Shown: positions 27,201 to 37,838 of the stretch, piece by piece | Layout of the letters: each line of letters starts with the position of its first letter | Position numbering within the stretch: position 1 is the stretch's first letter | Program-made: the position numbers and the translations under genes | Assembly (NCBI GenBank): GCA_963850535.1 | Contig: CAWKMC010000018.1 | Coordinates: 1-64,000 of the forward strand | Source of the DNA: JAMXLO01 sp963850535 | GTDB taxonomy: Bacteria; Pseudomonadota; Alphaproteobacteria; Acetobacterales; Acetobacteraceae | DNA: 64,000 nt | Direction of reading: 5' to 3' | The notes under the pieces: model-generated | Told to the model about the DNA's origin: nothing | Database searches by the model: none | What the model saw: the letters and a program-made list of their open reading frames with translations, nothing else

Positions 27201-28147
27201 TGGGCGATCCGTTCGATCTCGCTGCCGGCTGGCTGCAGGAGCATCTGCTGCTGCCACTGCTGTACGGCCTTGGCATGATGCAATGGGAGGACGTCTCCTA
27301 CGGGTGGGCGTTGTTTGCCGTGTACGGTGCGGTGCAGGTGGCGATCACCTTCGCAGTCTGCATGCCGCTGGAGCGCTGGCGGCCGGTCGAGCGCTGGCCG
27401 GATGCGCGCGCCGTGACGGTGGACGTGCTGTATACGGTGATTTCGCGCGTGGGCGTGCTGCCGCTATTCACCTTCGTGCTGTTCTATCGTGCACAGGTGG
27501 TGCTGAACGGGTTCCTTGCTGACCACGGGTTCGTGCCGCCGACATTGGAGCGGCTGCTGCCATTCCTGCTCGGGCAGCCAATACTGACCTTCGTCATCTA
27601 CGCCGTCATTCTGGATTGTGCCGACTACTGGCGGCATCGGCTATCGCACAGGTTCCGCTGGTGGTGGGCATTGCACTCGCTGCACCATGCACAACGACAG
27701 ATGACGTTCTGGTCGGACGACCGCAATCACCTGCTGGATGACCTGATTGCGGCGCTTTGGTTTGGCATCATTGCGCTGGCAATCGGCGTGCCGCCGCTGC
27801 AATTCCCGGTGCTGGTGCTGGTGCTGCGGTTCCTCGAAAGCCTGTCGCACGCCAACGCGCGTGTCTCGTTCGGTGCAGTCGGCGAGCGGCTGCTGATCTC
27901 GCCACGTTTTCACCGGGCCCATCACGGGTTGCTGGCAGCGGGCCAGCGAAGCTGCAACTACGGTGCGGTGCTGCCCTGGTGGGACATGGCGTTTGGCACT
28001 GCCGATTTCAGTCGCGACTATGTGGCGACCGGAGATCCGACCGGCGAGGAAGCGCTTGCCAGCGGGTCATATTTCGCCCAGCAGTGGGCGGGGCTGCGGC
28101 GATTCGCCACGACGTTTGCGAGGGTCGGTCGTTCACCTGTCTCCTGA
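27200..28147 (+). CDS. Sterol desaturase / fatty acid hydroxylase family protein
   Basis: 315 residues. I start at ATG 27200, which overlaps the previous stop. Four to five membrane helices surround the diiron histidine motifs: HRLSH (HxxxH), HSLHH (HxxHH) and HRAHH (HxxHH) near the C-terminus. This is the FA_hydroxylase superfamily, membrane enzymes that use O2 to hydroxylate or desaturate lipids. The spacing is normal and all histidines are present. Coupling to the YVTN protein and the upstream polymerase-like protein hints at an envelope-lipid or glycolipid modification locus, which is inference. Confidence 0.85.
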   Translation: MGDPFDLAAGWLQEHLLLPLLYGLGMMQWEDVSYGWALFAVYGAVQVAITFAVCMPLERWRPVERWPDARAVTVDVLYTVISRVGVLPLFTFVLFYRAQVVLNGFLADHGFVPPTLERLLPFLLGQPILTFVIYAVILDCADYWRHRLSHRFRWWWALHSLHHAQRQMTFWSDDRNHLLDDLIAALWFGIIALAIGVPPLQFPVLVLVLRFLESLSHANARVSFGAVGERLLISPRFHRAHHGLLAAGQRSCNYGAVLPWWDMAFGTADFSRDYVATGDPTGEEALASGSYFAQQWAGLRRFATTFARVGRSPVS

Positions 28148-28228
28148 CACTCCAGGTTTACTTGCCGCTGATTGAGGGCGTGCGCGACTATCCGCGATAG
28201 CAGCACCGCAACAGCGGGAAACGACAAG

Positions 28229-30022
28229 ATGCCCGGAAAGCTGGCTCGGATGGGCCACCTCGATAGTTTGCGTGCCAGGATTGGTGGTTTGCTCACGACA
28301 GGTGCGGGTCGTCGCGGGATAAAGAAGCCGGCGGCGCTAAGCTACGGCCTGGAGGAGCGGCCGCCGGCCGTTGTCACTTGGGTGAGTGCTGCCCAGCACG
28401 TCGGCGTATGCGCGATTTTCATGGTCTATCCGCTGATCATCGCACGCCAGGCAATGCTGCCTGCCGATGAGTTGGGCAATGTCCTGCAGTTGGGATTCCT
28501 GGTGCTCGCCATCGCGGCACTGTTGCAGGCCCTGCCGCGAGGACCGATCGGCAGTCGCATGTTGGCGCCGGCAATTTTCACCGGCGTCTATCTCGCGCCC
28601 TCTTTGCAGGCGGTAAAGATCGGTGGCCTGCCTCTGGTCTGGGGCATGACCATTTTCGCGGGACTGGTCGAGATCATTCTGTCCCGAGCATGGTCGCGCC
28701 TGCGTCCTTTCATCCCACCTGAATCGGCTGGTCTGGTCATATTTCTGGTCGGAAACATCATCGCTCTGGCCGCGCTGCGGACACTGCTGCAAGACAGCCC
28801 GTCCGGTGCACTTGCCGGATCCGACGAAATTGTCGCTGGGTGTGCGCTTGCTGTCATGACCGGGCTCAATATCTGGAACAAGGGACGGCTGCGGCTGTTC
28901 TGCATTCTGATCGGAATGGTCGTCGGATATATTGTCTCTGGCTTTGTTGGGCTGCTGACCTTGGATGATCTCGGTAGCCTGCTGGATCGACCGCTACTCG
29001 TTGTGCCCCACCTGTCTGGTGTCACCTGGGAATTCAACTGGTCACTGGTGGTACCTTTCGCGATCACCGGGCTGGCCGCGGCGATGAACTCGACGGCGGT
29101 CCTTACGACGTATCAACGCCTGACCGACGCCGAATGGGTGCGACCCGACATGACCTCGATCGGTCGTGGCATCCTGGGCGATGGCATCGCTGCGATCGTG
29201 GCTGGCCTGTTTGGGACGTATGGGCTCACGGTCTCCAGCGCGAATGTTGGCCTGGTCGCCGCGACTGGTGTCGCGACGCGCATAATTGGCTTCGCCGTGG
29301 CCCTGATACTCGCCATCGTTGCGTTGCAGCCGACGTTGATCGGCGTGCTCGCGATCATGCCGCGGCCGGTGATGGCGGCGGCGATGATCTTCACCGCTGT
29401 GTTCATCATGATCAGCGGCATTCAGATCATTTCCAGCCGCGTTCTTGACGGTCGCCGTACGCTGGTCGTGGGCATGGGGATCCTGTCATTCTATGCGATC
29501 ACGGTGAATCCGGCGGCATTCGCCAACGCGCCTGACTGGGCGCAGCCGCTGATGACCTCGCCGCTGGTTCTGGCGACCCTGGTTGCGCTGCTGCTCAACC
29601 TCGTGTTCCGCATCGGCATTCGCCGGAAGGTGGAGATCACCGTCAATCCGACCAGTCCGGATCCTCAGGAGATCACCAACTTCATCGAGCGCAATGCCGG
29701 CATCTGGGGCGCACGGCGTGACGTGATCAACCGGATCGAGTTCGCGGTGCAGCAGACCATCGATTCAATCCTCGGTCTGTGCGATCCGGACGGTGTGATC
29801 AGGTTGGAAATCGGCTTCGATGAGTTCGTTATCGACGTGATGATCAGCTACAAAGGCAAGGCCCTTGAGTTCCCGGAGCGGCAGCCGAGCCATGAGGCTA
29901 TCATCGAATTGGAGGAGGGCCACAGGCAGCTCGCCGGTTTTCTGATCAGGAGTTATGCGGATCGGATACGTGCCAGCGAACGCGACGACCAGACCCTTGT
30001 GCGCCTGCATTTCGACCACTGA
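28229..30022 (+). CDS. NCS2-type nucleobase permease fused to a C-terminal ATPase-like domain
   Basis: About 597 residues from the ATG at 28229; the frame extends to 28172 but that part has no good start. Residues about 40-450 hold some 12-14 hydrophobic helices, with AAQHVGVCAIFMVYPLI, PPESAGLVIFLVGN and FGTYGLTVSSANVGLVAATG. These correspond to the xanthine/uracil permease (SLC23) core. The last 130 residues are soluble: IERNAGIWGARRDVINRIEF, AVQQTIDSILG, LEIGFDEFVIDVMISYKG and RQLAGFLIRSYADRI. This looks like a GHKL/anti-sigma-type ATPase fold but lacks an obvious G-box. The fusion suggests a transporter that also senses or signals. It converges on the signalling operon with a 12-bp gap. 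Confidence 0.75.
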   Translation: MPGKLARMGHLDSLRARIGGLLTTGAGRRGIKKPAALSYGLEERPPAVVTWVSAAQHVGVCAIFMVYPLIIARQAMLPADELGNVLQLGFLVLAIAALLQALPRGPIGSRMLAPAIFTGVYLAPSLQAVKIGGLPLVWGMTIFAGLVEIILSRAWSRLRPFIPPESAGLVIFLVGNIIALAALRTLLQDSPSGALAGSDEIVAGCALAVMTGLNIWNKGRLRLFCILIGMVVGYIVSGFVGLLTLDDLGSLLDRPLLVVPHLSGVTWEFNWSLVVPFAITGLAAAMNSTAVLTTYQRLTDAEWVRPDMTSIGRGILGDGIAAIVAGLFGTYGLTVSSANVGLVAATGVATRIIGFAVALILAIVALQPTLIGVLAIMPRPVMAAAMIFTAVFIMISGIQIISSRVLDGRRTLVVGMGILSFYAITVNPAAFANAPDWAQPLMTSPLVLATLVALLLNLVFRIGIRRKVEITVNPTSPDPQEITNFIERNAGIWGARRDVINRIEFAVQQTIDSILGLCDPDGVIRLEIGFDEFVIDVMISYKGKALEFPERQPSHEAIIELEEGHRQLAGFLIRSYADRIRASERDDQTLVRLHFDH

Positions 30023-30034
30023 TAGAAGTTCACG

Positions 30035-31285
30035 TCAGTCTAGTGTCACTGCAATCCCGGTGGCACCGGCAAGCAGCCGCCTCAGATGAAAGGTCACCAG
30101 CCCATCGTTGCTGTCGCGCCCGAGCAGTGCGGCGAAGGCGGAGAGCGCAGCAGCATCGCAAGCCTCGGCTTTGGCATAGGCTGCGCAATATTCGGATGTC
30201 AGCGGATCGGCATGTCGCTCCTGTGTAAGCGGCTCGTGTGCGATCAATGCTTCACGACGGCCGCGAAGGGTCACGTAACCCACGGGGCGCCCGCGGAATC
30301 CGGTTATCCGCTGCACCACGCTGTCGCTGACGCAAATGCGCGTGCCAAGCTGCTTGTTTGCCTGCTCCAGGCGCGCGGCGATGCTGAGAGTGTCACCATA
30401 GGCCGTGTAGTCGAAAAACCGACCACCGCCGAAATTGCCGACCAGCGCTGGCCCTGAGTTTATGCCGATTTGCGTCATGCCGATGTTCACCCCTTTGTCC
30501 CGCCACCGGGCGCGGAACGCCTCGGCAAAACGGTTCAACGCGAGTGCGCAGGCAACTGCGCGGGCGGCGTGATCCTGCTGGTCGGTCGGTGCGCCGAACA
30601 TGGTGATGAGTGCATCGCCGATGATGTTCGTCAACGTGCCGCCGTGATCGAACACGATATCCGTCATGCCGACGAGATACTCATTCACCAAAGGCCCGAT
30701 GGTGTCGGCTGGCAATCCTTCAACCAATGAGGTGAAGCTGGCGATATCGGTGAACATGGACGTAATGTCACGCCATTGCGCATCCAGGTTGATGTGCCCC
30801 GCATCATCGGCCAGAAGGTTCACCAGGCTCGGCGAAAAATACCGTGAAAGCTGCGCCCGAGCGCGTTCCGCCTCCTGCTGTCGTCGCTGATAGCCGCGGG
30901 TAATCTCCAGATTGCGCAGCGTCTTCGCGATCGTGGTTTCCAGGTCGGCGAAATCGATCGGCTTGGTGACGAAGTCGAAAGCGCCGCGGTTCATCGCAGT
31001 GCGAATGTTGGCCATGTCGCCATAGGCCGAGACGATCACCGTGGCCGGGTGGCCTTCGCGTTCTTGCAGCCGGCCAAGCAGGGTAAGCCCATCCATCCGC
31101 GGCATGTTGATGTCGCACAGCAGCATGTCGATGTCGGGATCGGCATCCAGTTTAGCGAGCGCATTCACGCCGTCATCGGCGAAGGTGAAATTGAACTCGT
31201 CGTCACGAATCTGCCGCCGGAAACGCTGAAGGATCAGCAGTTCCAGATCAGGTTCGTCGTCAACGACGAGAATGCGGGCTGTCAT
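30035..31285 (-). CDS. Response regulator with adenylate/guanylate cyclase output
   Basis: 416 residues. The receiver domain (1-125) has DDE at 9-11, phosphoacceptor Asp58 (LLCDINMP) and Lys108 (FVTKPIDF). A coiled linker (about 128-150, RRQQEAERARAQLSRYFSP) leads to a class III cyclase domain (170-360). Metal-binding residues are Asp180 (SMFTDIASF) and Asp224 (NIIGDALITMF). A phosphorelay to the receiver would control cyclic nucleotide synthesis. Its start overlaps the upstream response-regulator stop by ATGA, so it is cotranscribed with that regulator and the kinase. Confidence 0.9.
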   Translation of the reverse strand: MTARILVVDDEPDLELLILQRFRRQIRDDEFNFTFADDGVNALAKLDADPDIDMLLCDINMPRMDGLTLLGRLQEREGHPATVIVSAYGDMANIRTAMNRGAFDFVTKPIDFADLETTIAKTLRNLEITRGYQRRQQEAERARAQLSRYFSPSLVNLLADDAGHINLDAQWRDITSMFTDIASFTSLVEGLPADTIGPLVNEYLVGMTDIVFDHGGTLTNIIGDALITMFGAPTDQQDHAARAVACALALNRFAEAFRARWRDKGVNIGMTQIGINSGPALVGNFGGGRFFDYTAYGDTLSIAARLEQANKQLGTRICVSDSVVQRITGFRGRPVGYVTLRGRREALIAHEPLTQERHADPLTSEYCAAYAKAEACDAAALSAFAALLGRDSNDGLVTFHLRRLLAGATGIAVTLD

Positions 31286-31680
31286 CCGCTGGCCGTGGCA
31301 TCGGCGACGACACGCGAAACGTCCTGCTTCAGTTGCGGGAAGTCCACCGGCTTGGTGAGGAATTTGCTGGCGCCCCGTTCCATTGCCGCCTTGACTCTTT
31401 CCGGATCGCCATAAGCCGAGATCATGAATACCGGAAGGTCAGGGCGGCGCGCCTTGACCTTTGGAACCAGGTCAAGCCCGTTCATCCCCGGCATGTTGAT
31501 GTCAGACACTAACAGGATGATCTGCTCGCCAATGCATCCATCCAACTTATCCAGCGCCGCCTCACCAGACAGCGCGAAGTCCAGCACGTAAAGACCCTGG
31601 CGGACCTCGCGTCGGAACTGCTGTCGAAACAGCGCTTCCACATCGGGCTCGTCGTCCACCACCAGCACCCGGACGGTCAT
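31282..31680 (-). CDS. Single-domain response regulator
   Basis: 132 residues, receiver domain only. Acidic pocket DDE at 9-11, phosphoacceptor Asp60 (LLVSDINMPG), Ser/Thr switch in MISAYGD and Lys near 109 (FLTKPVDF). No output domain, so it acts as a phosphotransfer or protein-interaction module. It overlaps the kinase stop and the cyclase-regulator start by 4 bp each. It resembles the receiver of the cyclase gene (VDDEPD and TKP-DF are shared), suggesting duplication. Confidence 0.9.
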   Translation of the reverse strand: MTVRVLVVDDEPDVEALFRQQFRREVRQGLYVLDFALSGEAALDKLDGCIGEQIILLVSDINMPGMNGLDLVPKVKARRPDLPVFMISAYGDPERVKAAMERGASKFLTKPVDFPQLKQDVSRVVADATASG

Positions 31681-34600
31681 GTGCGGGCTCCTTCATTCGC
31701 CATCAACCGGCGGGGCAGAATAATGCGAAACTCGGTGAATTCGTTTGGACGGCTGTCCACGATGAGTTGCCCCCCATGTTGTTTGACCACGATATCGTAG
31801 CTTAGCGACAAGCCGAGCCCGGTGCCTTCGCCAGCTGGCTTGGTGGTAAAGAACGGTTCGAAGATCTTGTCGCGCACGTCCTCGGGGATACCTGTGCCGT
31901 TATCGCGCACCCGAATATCCACCTGATGGCCAAGGTCATGTGTGATCAGCGTCACAATCGGCCCGAACGCGCCACCGCCATTCATCGTGGCGCGCTGCCG
32001 TGCGGCATAAAATCCGTTTGCGATAAGGTTCAGCATTACGCGAGTGATGTCCTGCGGAAACATCTCGACCATGCCGGCGGCCGGGTCCAGGTGGCGTTCG
32101 ATGGTAATGTTGAAACCTGGTGTCTCTGCCCGCGCGCCATGATACGCAAGGTTCAGCGCCTCTTCGACCACAGTGTTCAGATCGATCAAACGATGTTCGC
32201 TGGGGCCCGAGCGCGAATGCAGCAGCATATTCTTCACGATGCTGTCCGCACGTCTGCCGTGCTCGGCGATCCGCGCCAGGTTGCTCTTGAGCAAGGCGGC
32301 AATTTCGTCAGTTTCGGCGACCAGATTGCTGGCCACCGCATCGTGCAGCTCGTCCAGCAGGTCGACCGAGAGTTCGGCAAAGTTGTTGACGAAGTTCAGC
32401 GGGTTCTTGATCTCGTGCGCAATTCCGGCGGTGAGCTGGCCGAGCGAGGCCATCTTTTCTGACTGCACCAACCGGTCCTGCGCCCGGCGCAGGTCTGCCA
32501 GAGCGGCCTCTGCAGCGGCCCGCTCGCGTTCTGCGTCGCGGAACAGACGCGCATTCTCGATCGCCAACACGCATTGCGCGGCAAAGGTCTGCAGCAGTGT
32601 GGCGGTCGAGTCGCCGAACCCGCCCGACGTGTAGCGACGGATCACCAGGCCGCCAATGACTTTGTCTTCCCGTAGCAACGGAACCGCAAGCAGCGCGCGA
32701 ACACCGCGTGCGATGAGTTCGTGCTTCGACCCGTCGTCCGGCTCCTCGGTCAGATCCGGGATGTGCAATGGTGCCCGGCTGCGCCGCGCTGCGACCGAGC
32801 GGGGTCTCGCCGATGCGAATACGCCGGTCGCGCAATTGCCCGAGCCAGTCAGTGCTCATGCCGTAGCCGGATTTCGGCACGAAAATGCCCTGCGCTTCGT
32901 CGAACTCATAAATTGTGCCTTCGTCGGCACTTCGAGAGCTGCACGGCGCGGCTGATGATCGTGGCGAGCACGGTGTCGAGGTCGAGCGAGGAGTTGACCG
33001 CACGCAGGACTTCCTCAAGCGCCTGAAGTTCGTTAACCGAGCGGATGAGTTCAGCGCGTGCGCGCGCGCAACGCACGGAAGTTCGCTACGCTGGTCATGG
33101 CGATGACAGCCTGCTCCGCGAAGGTCTGCACGAGCGAGACCTGGCTGTCGGTGAAGCCCACCTGGTTCCAGGGAATTGACGTTAAATGCCCCGACTGCGA
33201 CCCCGTCGCGCAGTAGTGGGATTGCGAGATTTGACCTGATTCCGAGGGCTTGGACTATTGGCAGCAATTCCTGGTCGGCCTGCATGTCGAGGATATGGAT
33301 CGTTTGCTTGTCGAGGATCGCTCTGCACGCGATTGAGCCGCGGGTTGGCCTCATCGGGAATGCACGTGTAAAGTCCTCAACGCCGCGCTATGTCTGTAGC
33401 GCCGTACATCGATGCTATATGCACCAGTTCACCGTCGTACTCGAAAATCCCCGCCGCCTTGCTATTACATAGTTCCTGCGCACGATGGGTAATCAGATCG
33501 AACACCGGCTGCGTATCGTCTGGTGAGCTCGACATCGCCTTGAGCACGTCGATCGTCGCTGACTGGTGTTCGATGCGTTCGCCGTATTCGCTGTTGCGTT
33601 TGGCGAGTTCTGCGGTCCGGGCGCGCAACTCATCGAGTAGCCGCGCGTTCTCCATCGCGATCACTGCCTGGGCGGCGAAGTTCCGGAGTACCGCTATCTG
33701 TTTGTCGGAGAATAAGGCCTCTTCTTCCCGATAAGCGGTGATGTAGCCGAGCAATCTGCCATCCTGCCTGAGAGGTAAGAACAAGACCGAGCGTACTCCC
33801 TCAAGGTCGACAACCGCTCGTCCGATCGGGCCGAATGCTACTTCCCGACCCACCAGATGGACCAGGTCAGCACCATTCAATAACTGCTCACGTGGCGATA
33901 TCTCATCGGCAGCGAAGTCCGGCCTTGACCTGCCGGTTACTGTTGCTTCGCAGGATTTGCGTGTACGCGTCGGACAGGCCGCGAGTGGCGGCGACCGGAA
34001 AATGCTCGCCGTCAAAGGTAAGAAATGCTCCCTTGGCTGCACCGCACAGGCTGTGTGCCTTTTCGAGGATCGCGTCGAATACCGGCGTAAGGTCGCCCGG
34101 CGAGGCGTTGATCACCTGAAGCACCTCGGCCGTTGCCGTCTGCTGTTCCAGCGCTTCGCGCGTCTCGTTGATGAGCCGAGCATTTTCCATCGCGATAACG
34201 GCCTGGGCGGCAAAGCTTTCCAGCAGGGTGATCTGCTTGTCAGAGAACGCACGAACCTCCTGACGGTAGATGCTATGATGCCGAGAGAGTCACCATCCTT
34301 GAGTAGCGGCACGTTGAGGATCGTGCGAGCGCCGCCAAGATCCGCGGCCGCGCGTTGATAGCGTCGCCATTTCGGTAGAAGTCCTCGTTCAATTATATCG
34401 AGGATGTGAACAGGACGCATTGTTTCCAGAAGCGGCGCAGCTCTGCTGCCAGGCTGCGAAGTCGGTGGGTGTCTCTTTCTATGAATTCTGCAAAAGCCGA
34501 CGGGCACGCCGCGTGTGGCGACAATATGGGCGCGCTCACCGTCGATAGTGTGTAGAGCGTCCGAATGAGGCCCCACACAGCCGCATCGCCTTTTCCAGCA

Positions 34601-36978
34601 TCGCGTCGAATACCGGCGCGAGGTTGCCCGGCGAGGCGTTGATGACCTGAAGTATTTCAGCCGTTGCTGTCTGCTGCTCCAGCGCCTCGCGCAACTCGCC
34701 GAGCAGCCGTGCATTCTCGATGGCGATCACCGCCTGGTCGGCAAAGGTGCTGACCAGCTCGATCTGCCTCTCGTTGAAGGGCTCGATCTTTTGGCGACCG
34801 ATGCCGATCACCCCAACGGTCTGTCCGTCGCGCAACAGCGGGACGCCCAGCAGAGGTGTGAACGGCCCCAACTCGCGCGTCTTCCTTGGCCTCGTAGAGC
34901 GGGTCGGTCCAGGCGTCGTTGATCTGCACGGCGCGGCCTTCTAGTGCCACGCGGCCGACCAGCGTGCCGGTGCCTGGCTCGATTCTCACTTCACGCTCGA
35001 TCTTTTCGTAGTCCGGCAGCTGCGAAAAACCACCGGCCCAGCGGTATTCGCCGTCCTGACGCAAATAGATGCCGGCCTGATGGGCGTGGCAGAGCCGTAC
35101 TGCAGTCGCCGCGACTGTCCCGAAGACAGGTTCAAGGTCGAAAGTGGAACTGCTGATGACTCGCAACACGTCGCTGATAGCAGTCTGGTAGTCGAGCGAC
35201 TCCTGCAGGTCAGTGCTGCGCTGATGCAGCTCGTCGAGGAGCCGCGCATTCTCCATTGCGATGACGGCCTGGTCAGCGAAGGTCCTAACCAGTTCAATCT
35301 GCCGGTCGGTGAATGGTTCGACCCGCTGACGAGAAAGTAGGATGACGCCAACCACGTCGTCTTCGCGTAACAAGGGCACGCCTAGAGACGACCGTTGCTT
35401 GCCAACGTCGATCGAGTCCTCCGGGTAGTCGGGTTCGGCCGCCACGTCATGGATATGGATGACGCGGCGTTCCCGTGCGGCCCGGCCGGTCACAGTGGCC
35501 GCGCGGGCCTGCATCGGGCCGCGAGCGTATCGGTCGGCGATGAACTCAGCCGGAAACCCGCGACTAGCCATCAGTCGGAACAGGGAGCCCTCGCAGCGGA
35601 TGATCGCCGCCATTTCCGCATCGCAGAGGTTCGCAGCGGTCGTGACCAACGATTCCAGAACCGGCTGCAGGTCGAATGCCGATCGGCTGATGACGCTCAG
35701 TACGTCGCTGGTTGCGGTTTGGTATTTCAGCGACTCCTCAAGATCGTTCGTGCGCGTCTGAAGTGCCCGATAGGTTTCGGCGCTGCTGATGGCGATCACC
35801 GCCTGTTCGGCAAAGGTCTTCATCAATTCAAGCTGGCTTTCGGAAAACCCTCCGACATCCCAGCTGGAGAGCGAAACAGCGCCGATTGCTGCACCGCCGC
35901 GCATGAGCGGAACGACCAAGTTCGAGCTGTGACGTAAATCCCGGACCACTGCCAACAAGCCCGGTTCGTTTTTCATGTCTCGGATGTGGATGATTGCCCG
36001 ATCCAGTATGGCGCGACAGGATATCGACGCGCGCGTTGGAGCCATAGGAAACAGGCGCTTGTAGGCTTCCAATGCATCTCGTCCCGAGCCTGATGCAGTG
36101 CCGCATTCAGAGCGGAGATACACGAACTCTCCGTCGTATTCGAAGAGTACGACGGATGGAGCGTTACACAGATCTCCTGCGCGCCGAGTAATCAGATCGA
36201 ACACTGGTTGTGCGTCGCCCGGCGATGCCGCCATAGCTTTCAGCACGTCAATGGTAGCGGACTGGTGTTCTATGCGCTCGCCATACTCGTTGTTGCGTTG
36301 TGCCAGTGCCGCGGTTTGCGCCTGCAGTTCACGATAGGTTTCGGCGCTGGCGATCGCGATCACCGCCTGCTCGGCGAACGTCCGCAACAGCGTGATCTGA
36401 TTCCTTGGGAATGGCCCGGTCACCCGGCGGCCGACAGCGATCACCCCGAGAGGCGTACCATTTCGCATCAATGGCACAGCCAGCGCTGAACCTGGCCCAG
36501 GTGGCGGTCTGAAGCCATTTCTATCCGCTGTGCCAGTGTCTTCTATTACTTCAACGCGACCGCTCAGGATTGCGCGGCCCATGGCAAAATCGGAACTGGG
36601 CGGTCGTGGGAACTGGCTGGCAAAGACCGCGGTGTAGGCGTCGTCGAAACCGGACTGAGTGACGAGGTGCACCATTGCTCCGTCGACCATGCCGACCATG
36701 GCAATCGGCGCTTCACACAGTTTCGCAGCCTGCTGCGCGATCAGATCAAATACCGGCTCGGTCTGGCCCGGCGAGGCGGCCATGGCCTGCAGCACTTCGA
36801 GCCCCGCCACCTGCGCCGAACGGAGTTCCTCGTTCTCAGCCTTGATAAGCTCTACGTCGGCGACTGCTACCTGCTCGGAACCTCCTCGCAGCTCTGCCAG
36901 GGCGGCATCTCGCTCCTGCCGTAATGTCTCGTTGGCGCGGCGAAGTTCCGCCAATTGCTGCTCAATCGTCGCGCTCAT
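31677..36978 (-). pseudogene. Giant multi-GAF sensor histidine kinase, frameshifted in the middle
   Basis: From ATG 36978 (MSATIEQQLAELRRANETLR, a coiled coil) one frame runs to about 34880 with four GAF domains, each introduced by PVFDLI- or PVLESL-type sequences. Between 34.9 and 32.75 kb about four more GAF units are spread over changing frames, e.g. APVFDAMLEKAMRLCGA, TPVFDAILEKAHSLCGA and QPVFDLITHRAQELCN. The last frame (to 31677) holds the end of a GAF and a HisKA domain with phospho-His in GIAHEIKNPLNF. It ends with a HATPase with N (NLIANGF), G1 (DNGTGIP) and G2 (GEGTGLGLS) boxes. It would be about 1,760 residues with no membrane segment. At least six indels. It overlaps the response regulator start. 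Confidence 0.8.
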
Positions 36979-37175
36979 CGCGGCTTCCCCCGTGCCCGAG
37001 CTTAGGGCGATGCGCAGTCCAGGTTTCCGTGGTATCTGCGCCGTTGCTGGCAGGATACCACTGCTTCCCGGCCCGAGGGAATCGTTCTGGTTGCGCCGCG
37101 ACGGCCAGACCAAACACGCCTAGTCGGTGCATGTTGGGACGAATTCTGAGACTGCCGAGACGCGGAACGGTCGCC

Positions 37176-37838
37176 TCAGGTGCCCGGGCGCGGACTGCAC
37201 AGCCAGAGCGCGGCGGGAATCAGCAGGAATGCCCCGCCAGAGGCGAACCACACACCATCGAGGCCCCAGGCGCCGAACACAATGGCGCCGGTCACGCCGC
37301 CAACACTGAAGCCGCCCCACAGCAGCAGATAGGGGAGCCAGCCAAGCAAGTCCTGTCCCTGCAAAGCCGCGGCCAGACCTCGCCCCAGCTTCACCAAGGT
37401 ACCGGTCACGTAGGTGAGGCTGAGGGTCACGTCGCCGTCGCGCTCAAGCGCGCAGTTCTCCATGCCCATTGCCATGGCCATCAGTACGGTCACGGCCGAA
37501 GGCAATCCCAGCCAGTAGAGGCTGCCGGCAGCAGCGAGCAGGATGCCGACCGCCGCAAGATCGAGCGCCACATTACGGGCTGCGATAAGCTGCCCGAGCA
37601 CGACGCCGAACACGAACGCACCGATCAAGCCCGCAGTCGTTGCCGCCGCGTGCCACTCGGCGCGGCCGATTTCCGTGGAAAGCCGGGTGGAGTTCCCGCT
37701 CATGAACGAGACGTAGAGCCCTCGCATGAACAGGAAGCCCAGCGCATCGACATAGCCGGCCAGCGCCGCCAGGCACATGGCAAGTGCCAGCGGTCGCGAT
37801 TGATAGTCTGTCTTAGGCCATTTGTCGCTCCGGCGCAT
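37176..37838 (-). CDS. DUF1275 (YoaK-like) membrane protein
   Basis: About 220 residues from ATG 37838. Six hydrophobic helices are visible, with YVDALGFLFMRGLYVSFMSG near the start, AMGMENCALERDGDVTLSLT and YVTGTLVKLGRGLA in the middle. The GY-D-x4-F and MSGN-T motifs, and the MG-QN-like segment, are typical of DUF1275. Function unknown; family members sit in the inner membrane. The start overlaps the MFS stop by 26 bp in another frame, so the two are probably coupled. Confidence 0.8.
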   Translation of the reverse strand: MRRSDKWPKTDYQSRPLALAMCLAALAGYVDALGFLFMRGLYVSFMSGNSTRLSTEIGRAEWHAAATTAGLIGAFVFGVVLGQLIAARNVALDLAAVGILLAAAGSLYWLGLPSAVTVLMAMAMGMENCALERDGDVTLSLTYVTGTLVKLGRGLAAALQGQDLLGWLPYLLLWGGFSVGGVTGAIVFGAWGLDGVWFASGGAFLLIPAALWLCSPRPGT

